From positions 124,001 to 188,000 of the forward strand of contig JADJDT010000008.1 of the NCBI GenBank assembly GCA_016702545.1: a DNA stretch of 64,000 nucleotides, in the 5' to 3' direction. This DNA is from Pseudomonadota bacterium (GTDB lineage Bacteria; Myxococcota_A; Polyangia; GCA-2747355). The position numbers were made by a program, and so were the translations under genes. Under the pieces are notes generated by a model. It was given only the letters and a program-made list of their open reading frames with translations, had not been told where the DNA came from and ran no database searches. Of the stretch, positions 25,631 to 33,551 are shown piece after piece. Every line of letters starts with the position of its first letter. Position 1 is the first letter of the stretch.

Positions 25631-26055
25631 GCCTGAGGCAGCTTCTTCGGCTTGCCACGCCCGACGAAGGTTCGTACGTCCTCGAGCGTTTGCCGATCGG
25701 CTGGCGGCAGGGGGTACTGCGAGAACTCGTGCGCCTCGACCCAGCGGTACTCCTTGACCGCCAAGGCCTCGAGGTCCGCCGATTCGAGCTCCGCCTCGTA
25801 GAGCACGAGCTCGACGCTGTAGCCCTCGTAGTCGTGACGACGGAACGCCACAGGCGCGCCCACTCGCACGGTGGCCGAGAGGCGTTCCTTCAGCTCGCGT
25901 TGCAGCGCTTCCGCATCGCTTTCGCCCGGTTCGACGCGCCCGCCGGGGAACTCCCACAGCAGCGGTAAGGAGGCAGTCTCGCGGCGCTGCGTGATCAGAT
26001 ACTTACCATCGCGCTGGATCATCGTCGCAACGACGCGAAAGCTATGCTGCCCCAT
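25627..26055 (-). CDS. NUDIX (MutT-type) hydrolase
   Basis: A 142-residue single-domain protein. The NUDIX box reads GGRVEPGESDAEALQRELKE with RLSA after it, which matches GX5EX7REUXEEXGU except for Lys-Glu-Arg in place of the usual Glu-Glu-x pattern. Upstream sequence VVATMIQRDGKYLITQRR is the typical first strand pair of MutT proteins. The family hydrolyses nucleoside diphosphate derivatives such as 8-oxo-dGTP. The start at 26055 follows GGAG at eight bases; the frame stays open upstream through a tandem-repeat region that is not protein-like. It lies upstream of the P-type ATPase and probably in one transcript with it. Confidence 0.88.
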   Translation of the reverse strand: MGQHSFRVVATMIQRDGKYLITQRRETASLPLLWEFPGGRVEPGESDAEALQRELKERLSATVRVGAPVAFRRHDYEGYSVELVLYEAELESADLEALAVKEYRWVEAHEFSQYPLPPADRQTLEDVRTFVGRGKPKKLPQA

Positions 26056-26220
26056 CGTGAAGACTCCGTGTCCGGCTAAGTAGCTAAGTACAGCTTCGCT
26101 CGGGTGGCGGCGCTCCCGCGCGCCCTCGAGCGCGCCCCAGGTCGCATGCCCACCCGCCTGCTCGGCCCTCACGCCGCCCCTGGCGCCTCCTAGCGCAGGC
26201 AGCGCGCCCCAGCCGTCGCC

Positions 26221-26277
26221 GTGGCGACCCAGTGGCCGGGTGGCGACCCAGTGGCCGGGTGGCGACCCAATGGCCGG
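26221..26277. repeat. 19-bp tandem repeat, three copies
   Basis: GTGGCGACCCAGTGGCCGG is repeated three times head to tail with one change (ACCCAAT in the third). It sits in the 360-base gap upstream of the NUDIX gene, which otherwise shows no gene. Confidence 0.95.
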
Positions 26278-26386
26278 CGCACCCCCATCAGTGGGCACGC
26301 TCGGCGGCATCGTCGTCAGCTGGCACCCGCCGTCGAGTCGCAAGCGAGCCAAGCAGGACGACTGCTGCGCCGACGCGTGCCCCAAA

Positions 26387-26428
26387 TCGGCCGGCGCTTC
26401 TCGGCCGGCGCTTCTCAGCCGGCGCTTC
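26387..26428. repeat. 14-bp tandem repeat, three copies, overlapping a stop codon
   Basis: TCGGCCGGCGCTTC occurs three times, the last copy with TCA for TCG. That last copy (26415-26428) encodes the final codons and TGA stop of the small basic gene on the minus strand. Confidence 0.95.
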
Positions 26429-26534
26429 CGCCCAGCTTCTTCTCCGCGCGCTGGCGCTTGAGGCGAACCTTGTGCTTACGCTTGGCGGCGTGACGCCGCG
26501 TCTTCCAGGAACTGCGCCGATCTCCACGACCCAT
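26415..26534 (-). CDS. 39-residue highly basic protein, bS22/COX24-like or THX-like
   Basis: A short gene found by direct reading. It starts MGRGDRRSSWKTRR and continues KRKHKVRLKRQRAEKKLG, then GGSAG and TGA. More than 40 percent of the residues are Lys, Arg or His. The second half aligns by eye with the small ribosomal-associated COX24/bS22 type (pattern KKKHRKLL-R-TR-QRRKLG). The first residues resemble the start of ribosomal protein bTHX (MGKGD). Such proteins bind rRNA in the small subunit; this role is inferred. GGGG precedes the ATG by about seven bases. It stands alone between tandem repeats and a divergent lipoprotein gene. Confidence 0.6.
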   Translation of the reverse strand: MGRGDRRSSWKTRRHAAKRKHKVRLKRQRAEKKLGGSAG

Positions 26535-26661
26535 GTTGATACCCCAAAATGCTGTCAAAGAGCGTCTGTACCCGCTGCGGCCCGCCGCTGTCAAGGGAAG
26601 CGCTGGGTGCGAGTGCCGGTCTTTTTGACCCGCACCGCGTTTCGTGGTCCATTCCGAGCCG

Positions 26662-27084
26662 ATGATCGGGTCGATCGCACGCCTTCCGCCACGCCATGCG
26701 CGGCGTCTGCCGCTCGTGGGTTGGCTCGTGGGCTGGCTCGCACTGGCGCCGACCCTGCTCGGCTGCGGCGACGGCGATCCGCTGATTACGATTCAGCCGT
26801 TCTTGGATCCCACCGCGGAGCTCGTGGTCAACGGGGCGCTGTCGTTGACGGTCGGGCTCAATCGGCCCGCGCTGCGGCCCCTGGTCGTCGAGGGCGTCGT
26901 CGACGCCGTGCACGCGCCCAGCCTGGAGCTGAAGCCCAGCACGCTCCCCTTCGCCGCCGCACAGCAGCGGGCTCAGGTCCAGGTCTTGGCGAAGGCGCCG
27001 ACCGGCGGTCAGTTCGCCACCGTCACCTTCACCGTCGTCGGGGATCCGGAGAGCGCACAGGTTTGGCGCGTCCGCATCGAGTAG
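26662..27084 (+). CDS. small lipoprotein, unknown function
   Basis: A 140-residue protein with Arg residues, a hydrophobic stretch (LVGWLVGWLALAPTLLGCGDG) and a lipobox LLGC at about residue 36, so it should be a lipid-anchored envelope protein. The mature part is one beta-rich domain of about 100 residues, with alternating hydrophobic strands (AELVVNGALSLTVGL, AQVQVLAKAP, FATVTFTVVGD). This suggests an immunoglobulin-like or BACON-like fold, but no family motif is certain. An ATG at 26662 is preferred over the GTG at 26644. It is divergent from the small basic gene and convergent with folC. Confidence 0.65.
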   Translation: MIGSIARLPPRHARRLPLVGWLVGWLALAPTLLGCGDGDPLITIQPFLDPTAELVVNGALSLTVGLNRPALRPLVVEGVVDAVHAPSLELKPSTLPFAAAQQRAQVQVLAKAPTGGQFATVTFTVVGDPESAQVWRVRIE

Positions 27085-27103
27085 CGCCGGCGCCCGCCTT
27101 CCC

Positions 27104-28537
27104 TCAGGACCGCTCACTCGGCCAGCTCGACCGCTCCAGCAGCACGTCCGCCGCCGGGTGCCAGAGTTCGCGCAACGCGCCGGCCAAATAGAGCGAGCCG
27201 GTGATCACGACCAGGTCGTCCGCGTGGGCCTCGGCGAGGACCTCGGCCAGGGCGGTCCGCGCGCTCGGCTGGACGGCGGGTGGGCGCCGCGTGTGGGGCC
27301 GCAGCTGCTCCGCCAACGCCGCCGCCGGGTGCGCGTCCTTGCCGTAGACGCCGGGCTCAGTGACCGTGACCCGATCGGCCTGACGAGCCAGCGCCGCGCA
27401 CGCGTCGCCCACGGGCTTGCTGCGCAGGGCCCCGAGCAGCAGATGAAGTCGGGCGCGCCGACGGGCCGCCGGTTCCTGCAACAGCGCCTGCAGCGCGCCG
27501 AGCTTGTCGGGGTTGTGGGCCCCATCGAGCAACACCCGGGGCACCGTGCCGGTGCGCCGCCGCGCCGCGTCGCTCAACCACTCGCCGCGCGCGGGCAGGC
27601 GCGCCTGGGCCAGGCCCTGTCGCAGGGCGGTGGCCTCGATGCGGGTGCCGCCCGGATCGAAGGCCTCGCAGGCCGCCACGGCCAGCGCCGCATTGCGCGC
27701 CTGCGCTGGTCCCGCCATCGCCAGTGGCAGCTCCTGCTCGCCGTGGCGCGAGGTCCGCAGGGCGACGCGGCCCGTGCCGTCGGCCGCCGGCAGGTAGCGC
27801 AGGTCGCTGGCGCGGACGCGATGCAGCGTGGCCCCGACCTGCGCGGCCTGGCGCTGAGCCGCACGCCAGAGGGGATCGTCCTCGTCGTCGGCGAACACCA
27901 CGGCGGTGCAGCCGCCCTGAATCACCCCCGCCTTGTGCCAGGCCACGTCCTCGAGGGTGGGTCCGAGCGTCTCGAGGTGATCGTGGCCGACGTTGGTCAG
28001 CACCGCGACCTCGGTCTGCAGCACGTTGGTCGCGTCGAAGCGCCCCCCGGCGCCGACCTCGATCACCCCGACCTCGACCTGCTGCCGGCGGAAGTGCTCC
28101 AAGCACAACGCCACCGCGACGAGGACGCGCAGCGGCACCGCGGGGCCCCGCAGGGCCTCGGCCAGCGGCCTGAGCGCATCGACCAGGTCGGCGTACGCGT
28201 CGGCGCTGGCGTAGGCGCCGTCGACCCACAGGTTCTCGGTGGCGACCTGCAGATAGGGCGAACGATGCAGGCCGGTGCGATAGCCCGCGGCGCGCAGGAT
28301 CTCGGCGATCATCGTCGCGACCGAGCCCTTGCCGGCGGTGCCGGTGACGTGGATTGCGCGAAAGGCACGCTCGGGGTGATCGAGCGCCGGAAGCAGCCGC
28401 TGTCGCATCCAATCGCGCGGGCTTGGCTTGCTGGTGCTGCTGGGGATCACGTGGCGCCGAATCAGCCCTTCGTCGACGTAATCACGGGCCCGGAGGTAGC
28501 GCCCCCAGGCGCGGCGGTGCTCGGCGCTGCCGCTCAT
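27104..28537 (-). CDS. folC: folylpolyglutamate synthase/dihydrofolate synthase
   Basis: A 477-residue Mur-ligase-like enzyme. It has the ATP loop HVTGTAGKGSVATMIAE (about residues 62-78), the substrate loop RTGLHRSPYLQVATENLWVDG, GVIEVGAGGRFDATNV, NVGHDHLETLG and the C-terminal domain motif VLLDGAHNPDKL. FolC adds glutamate to dihydropteroate and folates in the cytoplasm. The ATG overlaps the stop of the seven-haem cytochrome gene (ATGA), so translation is coupled. The functional link between folate ligation and cytochromes is not obvious; the overlap may only reflect compact gene packing. Confidence 0.94.
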   Translation of the reverse strand: MSGSAEHRRAWGRYLRARDYVDEGLIRRHVIPSSTSKPSPRDWMRQRLLPALDHPERAFRAIHVTGTAGKGSVATMIAEILRAAGYRTGLHRSPYLQVATENLWVDGAYASADAYADLVDALRPLAEALRGPAVPLRVLVAVALCLEHFRRQQVEVGVIEVGAGGRFDATNVLQTEVAVLTNVGHDHLETLGPTLEDVAWHKAGVIQGGCTAVVFADDEDDPLWRAAQRQAAQVGATLHRVRASDLRYLPAADGTGRVALRTSRHGEQELPLAMAGPAQARNAALAVAACEAFDPGGTRIEATALRQGLAQARLPARGEWLSDAARRRTGTVPRVLLDGAHNPDKLGALQALLQEPAARRRARLHLLLGALRSKPVGDACAALARQADRVTVTEPGVYGKDAHPAAALAEQLRPHTRRPPAVQPSARTALAEVLAEAHADDLVVITGSLYLAGALRELWHPAADVLLERSSWPSERS

Positions 28538-29649
28538 CGTGACGAGGGAAAGCTCAGCGCCTGCTCGAGCAGGCGCTCGGCGCCGTCACCGTCGCGCAGG
28601 TGGCAGGTGCGACATTGATAGAAGTGGGCGCGGAGCTGCGGGCACAACCCCGTCTGCGCCGGGGCCGGGGCGCTGTGGCAGCGCGCGCACCGCAGCGGCT
28701 CGTGGCGGCGCAGCAGGGCGCAGGCGTGGGGCAGGCCGCTGGCCTTCGGGCGCTCGAGGGTGTGACAGGCGGTGCAGGGCCCCTCGAGGTGCAGCTCACG
28801 TGGGGTCCAGCGGGCCGCCAGGCGCTGACGCTGCGGGTGATCGCCGACCATCAGCACATACGCGATCAACGCCTCGAGCGCCGGGCGGCCCCCGTCCTTG
28901 GCGCTGCCATAGGTGCCGCGCGAGCTGGCACCCGTGACGCTCCACATCGTCGCGCGTGGTGTGCGATGGCGCGGGTCGAGCAGCAGCCCGCGTAGCTCGG
29001 CCAGGCTGCGCTGGGGCAGCTTGGGCAGGTCGAAGCCGAGGCCGCGCGGCTGGCTGCCGGGGCGGTGGCAACCGATGCACTGCGACTCGGTGAAGAGCCG
29101 CCGCCCGGCGGAGAGCAGCGGCAGGGGGACGCGCTGGGCGTCGAGCACGTGGCAGCGCGCGCAGCCGATCTCGCGCCAGCCCCGCGGCAAGAAGGCCGTC
29201 GGGCCGCCGCCGATCGCCGGCCGATGCGCGCGCTCCGCGTCACGGGCCAGCGCGCTGCCGCCATGGCACGGGGTACAGCCGAGCGTCGCCAGCTCGCCGT
29301 GTCCCGGCACCTCGGGATGCGGTCGCCGCGCGCCCTTGGCCACCGGGCGGCTCCCCTCTGGATGGCAGCTGACGCAGCGCTCGAGCTCGCCGAAGGCGTT
29401 GACGCGCTCGACGATCGCCGGTCCGCGCTGGCGGTAGAGCACGAGGCCGGCGAGGCCGACGCCCGCCAGCACGACCAGGCTGAGCACCCAAAGCAGCGCC
29501 GGTTGGCGCGGGCGGCGCGGAGCAATCCCAGTCGCGGGCGGCGCAGTCGCGGGTGGCGCAGTCGCGGGCGGCGCAGTCGCGGCAGTCGCGGGTGGCGCAG
29601 TCGCGGGTGGCGCGGATCGCGGGGAGGCCTGCTGGTCGGGCGCGCTCAC
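28534..29649 (-). CDS. membrane-anchored heptahaem cytochrome c
   Basis: A 371-residue protein with seven CXXCH haem-attachment motifs (CVSCH, CTPCH, CARCH, CIGCH, CTACH, CARCH, CRTCH). The N-terminal 45 residues are a Pro/Ala/Thr repeat (PPATA units), followed by one membrane segment (ALLWVLSLVVLAGVGLAGLV). The haem domain would then be periplasmic, with the repeat tail cytoplasmic. The GTG start at 29649 has GGGAG about seven bases upstream. Multihaem proteins of this type carry electrons across the periplasm. It sits 19 bases downstream of a four-haem cytochrome gene, so they are probable redox partners. The specific respiratory pathway cannot be told from the window. Confidence 0.88.
   Translation of the reverse strand: MSAPDQQASPRSAPPATAPPATAATAPPATAPPATAPPATGIAPRRPRQPALLWVLSLVVLAGVGLAGLVLYRQRGPAIVERVNAFGELERCVSCHPEGSRPVAKGARRPHPEVPGHGELATLGCTPCHGGSALARDAERAHRPAIGGGPTAFLPRGWREIGCARCHVLDAQRVPLPLLSAGRRLFTESQCIGCHRPGSQPRGLGFDLPKLPQRSLAELRGLLLDPRHRTPRATMWSVTGASSRGTYGSAKDGGRPALEALIAYVLMVGDHPQRQRLAARWTPRELHLEGPCTACHTLERPKASGLPHACALLRRHEPLRCARCHSAPAPAQTGLCPQLRAHFYQCRTCHLRDGDGAERLLEQALSFPSSR
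29531..29614. repeat. 15-bp tandem repeat encoding PPATA units
   Basis: Five units of about GTCGCGGGYGGCGCA with one 9-base partial unit in the middle. They encode the N-terminal Pro-Pro-Ala-Thr-Ala repeats of the seven-haem cytochrome. Confidence 0.9.
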
Positions 29650-29668
29650 CGCGCCGCTCCCACGCGGG

Positions 29669-30085
29669 CTACTTGGCGTGGCACTGAGCGCATTTGGTGG
29701 GAGCCTTGGTCTTACCCGCGGCCAGCTCCTTCTTGTGGCAGCCGATGCAGTTCACGTGCAGCGGGTTCTTGCTCAGGCTGGCGTCGGCGCAGGTGCCGAG
29801 CTTGGTGCCTTGAGGCTTGCTGTGGCAGCTCGTGCACGCGTGTTCCTTGGCCGGCTTGCCCTGTACCTTGTGGTGGCAGCCCTCGCAGGACTTGGCGCCC
29901 TTCAACAGCTTGACGTGCGCCGCGTGATCGAAGCTGACGGGGGGCTTCTTCTTCTGACAGCCCTTGATCGATATCTTTCCCGCCGGGGGGGTGTCTTTGG
30001 CCGCGTGGCCTGCCGATCCGAAGGCACCGGCGAGCAGGAAGGTGCCGGCGACGAGGGGGACGAGGAAGCGCCTGAAGCTGTGCAT
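29669..30085 (-). CDS. periplasmic tetrahaem cytochrome c (c3/c7-like)
   Basis: A 138-residue protein with a signal peptide (FLVPLVAGTFLLAGAFGSAG, then HAA) and four CXXCH motifs: CEGCHH, CTSCH, CIGCH and CAQCH. Distal His ligands are visible in FDHAAHVKLL and NPLHVNC. The lysine-rich surface and spacing fit the class III cytochrome c3/c7 group. The ATG at 30085 is preferred because AGGAG lies seven bases before it; an ATG at 30091 has too short a spacing. It is the first gene of a likely operon with the seven-haem cytochrome and folC, and divergent from the TatT-like gene across about 270 bases. Confidence 0.88.
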   Translation of the reverse strand: MHSFRRFLVPLVAGTFLLAGAFGSAGHAAKDTPPAGKISIKGCQKKKPPVSFDHAAHVKLLKGAKSCEGCHHKVQGKPAKEHACTSCHSKPQGTKLGTCADASLSKNPLHVNCIGCHKKELAAGKTKAPTKCAQCHAK

Positions 30086-30354
30086 GACCATGCTCCTTGG
30101 TTTCGTGCCCGTAACGATCGATGCGGTCGCTCGACCATCGCCTTGCTCGAAGGAGGCCTCGGCTCGTGCCTTCCAAGGCCCCTTCATTCGCCGACACTTC
30201 TTGCAGACGCGACCGCCTCCGTATGGTAAGGGGCCCCGATCTCCCGATCCAGGCGGTCCTCCCCATGAGAGCGAACTCGGCCGACAAACGTGCATCGATT
30301 CCAAATGTTGAAGCCGAAGCTGAGGATCGGTCGGACCTGTCTTGGAATCAGGAC

Positions 30355-31224
30355 ATGATGCACCCCCTTTCGTCGGAGCAGGTCGGTGGGGCCGCCCTCG
30401 GGCGGAAGCCTGAAGTCGCGAGCAGGCGACGGGCGGCGGTCCTGGGCGCCCTCGTGTGGGCGCTGAGCGGCTGTGGGGCGACGCGTGCCCCGGCGCCCTC
30501 GCGGCAGCTGCCCGCCCCGGCCGCGACGACGCTGAGCCCCGACGCTCGCGCGACCGTGCTCGTGGCAGCCGATGCGCTGGCCGTGGCGGCGCTCACCGAC
30601 GCGGCAGCGGCCGCCTCGCTGCGTCGCATGCTCACCGACGCCCTTGGCCCTGCCGACGCCGACTTCGCCTGGGCCTGGCGCCTGGCGCGCGCGGAGTTCC
30701 TCTGCAGTCGTCGCGCCGGTGATCGCGCCGGTCAGGCCGCCGCCGCCGAGCGCGGCGTGGTCTGGGCCCGCCAGGCGCTGCGGCGCGACGCGCAGCGGGT
30801 CGAGGGGCACTACTACCTGGCGCTGTGCCTCGGGCAGCTGGCCGAGGCGCGTTCGAAGCTCGGCCTGGTCAAGCCGATGGAGGCGGCCGCCAAGCAGGCG
30901 GCCGCGCTCGATCCGCGCTACGACGGCGCGGGCCCCCTCGTCTTCCTCGGCAAGCTCTATCTCACCGCACCCGGCTGGCCGCTGAGCCTCGGAGACGTCG
31001 AGCGGGCCGTCGCCACGCTGCAGCGTGCCCTGGCGCTCGATCCCCGCCCGCTGACGCGGCTCTTCCTGGCGCAGGCGCTGGCCGAAGACGACCAGCGCGA
31101 GGCGGCCGCCGGCGAGCTGCAGCAGGTGCTGGCCGCGAGTCCCGCGCTGGAGCCACGCTGGCGCGCCGAGGCCGAGCGGCTGCGCCAGAAGCTCGGCCTG
31201 GCGGTCCGGGACCCTGCCCCTTGA
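30355..31224 (+). CDS. TatT-like TPR lipoprotein
   Basis: A 289-residue protein. The signal peptide ends in a lipobox (LVWALSGCGATRAP; Cys at about residue 38). The mature part is helical and repeat-like: RVEGHYYLALCLGQLAEAR, AAALDPRYDGAGPLVFLGKL, LGDVERAVATLQRALALDPR and RLFLAQALAEDDQREAAAGE. This order matches the TatT component of TRAP-associated transport systems, a periplasmic TPR lipoprotein. No TRAP transporter genes are in the window, so the partner is unknown. A double ATG at 30355/30358 follows AGGA. It is convergent with the ABC-2 permease gene, with a 7-base gap. Confidence 0.7.
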   Translation: MMHPLSSEQVGGAALGRKPEVASRRRAAVLGALVWALSGCGATRAPAPSRQLPAPAATTLSPDARATVLVAADALAVAALTDAAAAASLRRMLTDALGPADADFAWAWRLARAEFLCSRRAGDRAGQAAAAERGVVWARQALRRDAQRVEGHYYLALCLGQLAEARSKLGLVKPMEAAAKQAAALDPRYDGAGPLVFLGKLYLTAPGWPLSLGDVERAVATLQRALALDPRPLTRLFLAQALAEDDQREAAAGELQQVLAASPALEPRWRAEAERLRQKLGLAVRDPAP

Positions 31225-31231
31225 AGCGTCC

Positions 31232-32383
31232 TCAGCTGACGCGCTTGCGGAAGCGCAGCGAGGCCAGGGTCAGCATGGCCGTGCCCAGCAGGGCCAGGGC
31301 GGTCAGTGGTTGGGCCAGCTCGACGAAGCCGGCGCCCTTGAGCAGGCAGGCGCGCAGCACCTCGACGAAATGGCGCACGGGGTTGAAGGCGGTGAGCAGC
31401 TGGGCCCAGCCCGGCATGTTGGCCACCGGGCTCATGAAGCCCGAGAGCAGGATCGCCGGCATGATGAAGAAGAAGCTGCCGAGGATCGCCTGCTGCTGGG
31501 TGCGCGCCATCGTCGAGATGAAGACCCCGGTGCCGAGCGTGTTGAGCAGATAGAGGGCCGTCCCCACCAGCAGCAGCAGCGGCGAGCCGCGCACCGGGAC
31601 CTCGAAGAGGTTGACGCCCACGGCGAGCACCACGCCGGCGACGACGAGCCCGATCGCGGCAAAGGGCAGGATCTTGCCCAGGAGCAGCGTCGTGGGGCGG
31701 ATCGGCGTCACCATCAGCTGCTCGATCGTGCCCAGCTCGCGCTCGCGCGCGATGCTCATCGCGGTGATGACCGAGGTGATCACCAGCAGCACGGTCGCGG
31801 CCACGCCGGGCACCATGTACGTCGCGCTGCGCAGCCGCGGGTTATAGAGCAGCCGCGGCTCGGCGCTGATGCGGGCCACGCTCACCGGGGGCGCGGTCAG
31901 CGCTGGCTCGGTGACCGGCGCCCCGGCCGCCGCCCGGAGCTGGGCCTCGCGCAGCGCCTGTCCGCTGCGTTGCAGGAAGCGCGTGGTGGCATCGACCGCC
32001 GCCTGCGCGCGGACCGGGTCGGTGCCGTCGACGAGCACCTGCACCTGGACCGGGCGGCCGTGCGCGAGCCGGGCCGCGAAGCCGCGCGGCACGACCAGGG
32101 CGACGCTGGCCTGCCCCTCGGTCAGGGCCGCCGCCGGGTCGCCACTGGCGCCGCGCAGGTGCAGCGTGGGATCGGCCAGCATCCCGCGCAGCAGCGCGCG
32201 GCTGGCCGGACTGCCGTCCTCGTCGGTCACCACCGTCTCGACCTGCTCGACGTCCATGTTCACGGCGTAGCCGAGCAGCGTGAGCTGCAGCACCGGCGCG
32301 ACGATCAAGAGCATCAGCATGCGACGGTCGCGAAAGGTCTGGCGTAGCTCCTTGACCACCACGGCGTGTAGTTCGTTTCGCAT
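31232..32383 (-). CDS. ABC-2 type transporter permease (YbhR-like)
   Basis: A 383-residue permease. The N-terminus is typical of the family: VVVKELRQTFRDRRMLMLL, a first membrane helix, then a large extracytoplasmic domain (residues 40-180) and five C-terminal helices. SVITAMSIARERELGTIEQL is the conserved coupling helix after TM2. It pairs with the preceding permease and the ATPase. GGGGACC precedes the ATG at 32383. It is the last gene of the operon. Exporters of this type move drugs or lipids; the substrate is unknown. Confidence 0.87.
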   Translation of the reverse strand: MRNELHAVVVKELRQTFRDRRMLMLLIVAPVLQLTLLGYAVNMDVEQVETVVTDEDGSPASRALLRGMLADPTLHLRGASGDPAAALTEGQASVALVVPRGFAARLAHGRPVQVQVLVDGTDPVRAQAAVDATTRFLQRSGQALREAQLRAAAGAPVTEPALTAPPVSVARISAEPRLLYNPRLRSATYMVPGVAATVLLVITSVITAMSIARERELGTIEQLMVTPIRPTTLLLGKILPFAAIGLVVAGVVLAVGVNLFEVPVRGSPLLLLVGTALYLLNTLGTGVFISTMARTQQQAILGSFFFIMPAILLSGFMSPVANMPGWAQLLTAFNPVRHFVEVLRACLLKGAGFVELAQPLTALALLGTAMLTLASLRFRKRVS

Positions 32384-32397
32384 CGGTAGGTCCCCGC

Positions 32398-32434
32398 GCC
32401 CGCTTGCGCCAAAGCGCGCTTGTTCTCGGGCTAG
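32398..32434 (-). repeat. degraded half-copy of family 1 CTAG element (D)
   Basis: The last 20 bases (GCGCTTGTTCTCGGGCTAG region) match one arm of the 990-1040 hairpin of copy A with one mismatch. The other arm is weak. It fills most of the gap between the two permease genes, and its CTAG contains the TAG stop of the upstream permease. Confidence 0.6.
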
Positions 32435-33543
32435 TCCAGGCTCCGACGAAAAGCCAAGGTGCTGATCGTCAGGAAGGCGGCCGCCACCAGGGCGAGCCCC
32501 AGGAACTGTGGCCACAGCTGCGGCAGCCGCTGGCCTTGTAGCAACACCCCGCGCATCACCGCGACCATGTAACGCGCGGGCACGGCGTGCGAGAGCACGC
32601 GCAGCGGCAGGGGCATGTTGTCGGGCGGGAAGATGAAGCCGGAGAGCAGCAGGTTGGGCAGCACCCCGCTGATGGCCCCGAGCTGCGTGGCGACCTGCTG
32701 GTTGCGCGTCACCATGCTGATCAGCAGGCCCTGGCCGAGCACCCCGGCGAGGAAGAGCACGGCCGCGGCCAAGAGCGTGGCCAGCGAGCCGCGCAGCGGC
32801 ACGCCGAAGAGCCACGCGCCCGCCGTCAGCACCAGCAACAACTGGAGCAGGCCGATGGCGACGTAGGGCAGCAGCTTGCCCAAGACCACCGCGAGCCGAT
32901 CGACCGGCGTGGCGAAGAGCTGCTCCATCGAGCCGCGCTCCCACTCGCGAGCGACGGTGATCGTGGACATCAGCACCGCGAGGATGCCGATGATGACCGC
33001 GGCCAGACCCGGCACGATGAAGAGCGCCGAGCGCAGCGCGGGGTTGAAGAGCGCGCGCACGCGCGGCTCGAGCAGCGGGACCGCGCCGCGCCCCGCGTCA
33101 CTGGCCGCTGCCGCGGTCGCACCGAAGGCGTAGCCCAGGGCGATGCGCGCCGTCGTGCCATCGGCTCCGTCGAGCAGCAGCTGGTAGCTGGCCTGTTCCC
33201 CGCGCGCCAGTCGGCGGGCGAAGCCGGCGGGGATCACCACGCCGGCGCGGATCGTGCCACGGCGCATCAGCGCCTCGATCGCCGCGGCCTCGCGCACCCG
33301 GTCGCGCACGACGAAGGCGTCCGAGGCCTCGAGGCCGCGCACCAACCTGCGGGCCGCTGCGCTGCCGTCGTGGTCCAGCACCGCGATCGGTAGCTCGTCG
33401 ACGTCGAAGGAAACGGCGTAGCCGAAGAGCAGCAGCATCACCAGCGGCATGCCGAGCGCCAGATAGATCACCTGCTGATCGCGCAGCATGTGCAGCAGCT
33501 CTTTGTAGGCGAGGGCGCCCAGGCGCTGAAAGAAGGGGGGCAT
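32431..33543 (-). CDS. ABC-2 type transporter permease (YbhS-like)
   Basis: A 370-residue permease related to its downstream neighbour, with the same plan: AYKELLHMLRDQQVIYLALG, TM1, an extracytoplasmic domain with a substrate-like pocket region, then TMs 2-6. The coupling helix reads STITVAREWERGSMEQLFAT. NMPLPLRVLSHAVPARYMV is the conserved loop before the last helix. It starts eight bases after the ATPase gene stop. The stop TAG lies in the CTAG of a degraded palindromic element. It forms the heterodimeric channel with the downstream permease. Confidence 0.88.
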   Translation of the reverse strand: MPPFFQRLGALAYKELLHMLRDQQVIYLALGMPLVMLLLFGYAVSFDVDELPIAVLDHDGSAAARRLVRGLEASDAFVVRDRVREAAAIEALMRRGTIRAGVVIPAGFARRLARGEQASYQLLLDGADGTTARIALGYAFGATAAAASDAGRGAVPLLEPRVRALFNPALRSALFIVPGLAAVIIGILAVLMSTITVAREWERGSMEQLFATPVDRLAVVLGKLLPYVAIGLLQLLLVLTAGAWLFGVPLRGSLATLLAAAVLFLAGVLGQGLLISMVTRNQQVATQLGAISGVLPNLLLSGFIFPPDNMPLPLRVLSHAVPARYMVAVMRGVLLQGQRLPQLWPQFLGLALVAAAFLTISTLAFRRSLD

Positions 33544-33551
33544 GGTGCGGC

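Noticed and set aside
22716..25757. A 1013-codon plus-strand frame opposite the P-type ATPase
   Set aside because: No domain pattern; the minus strand carries every P-type ATPase motif.
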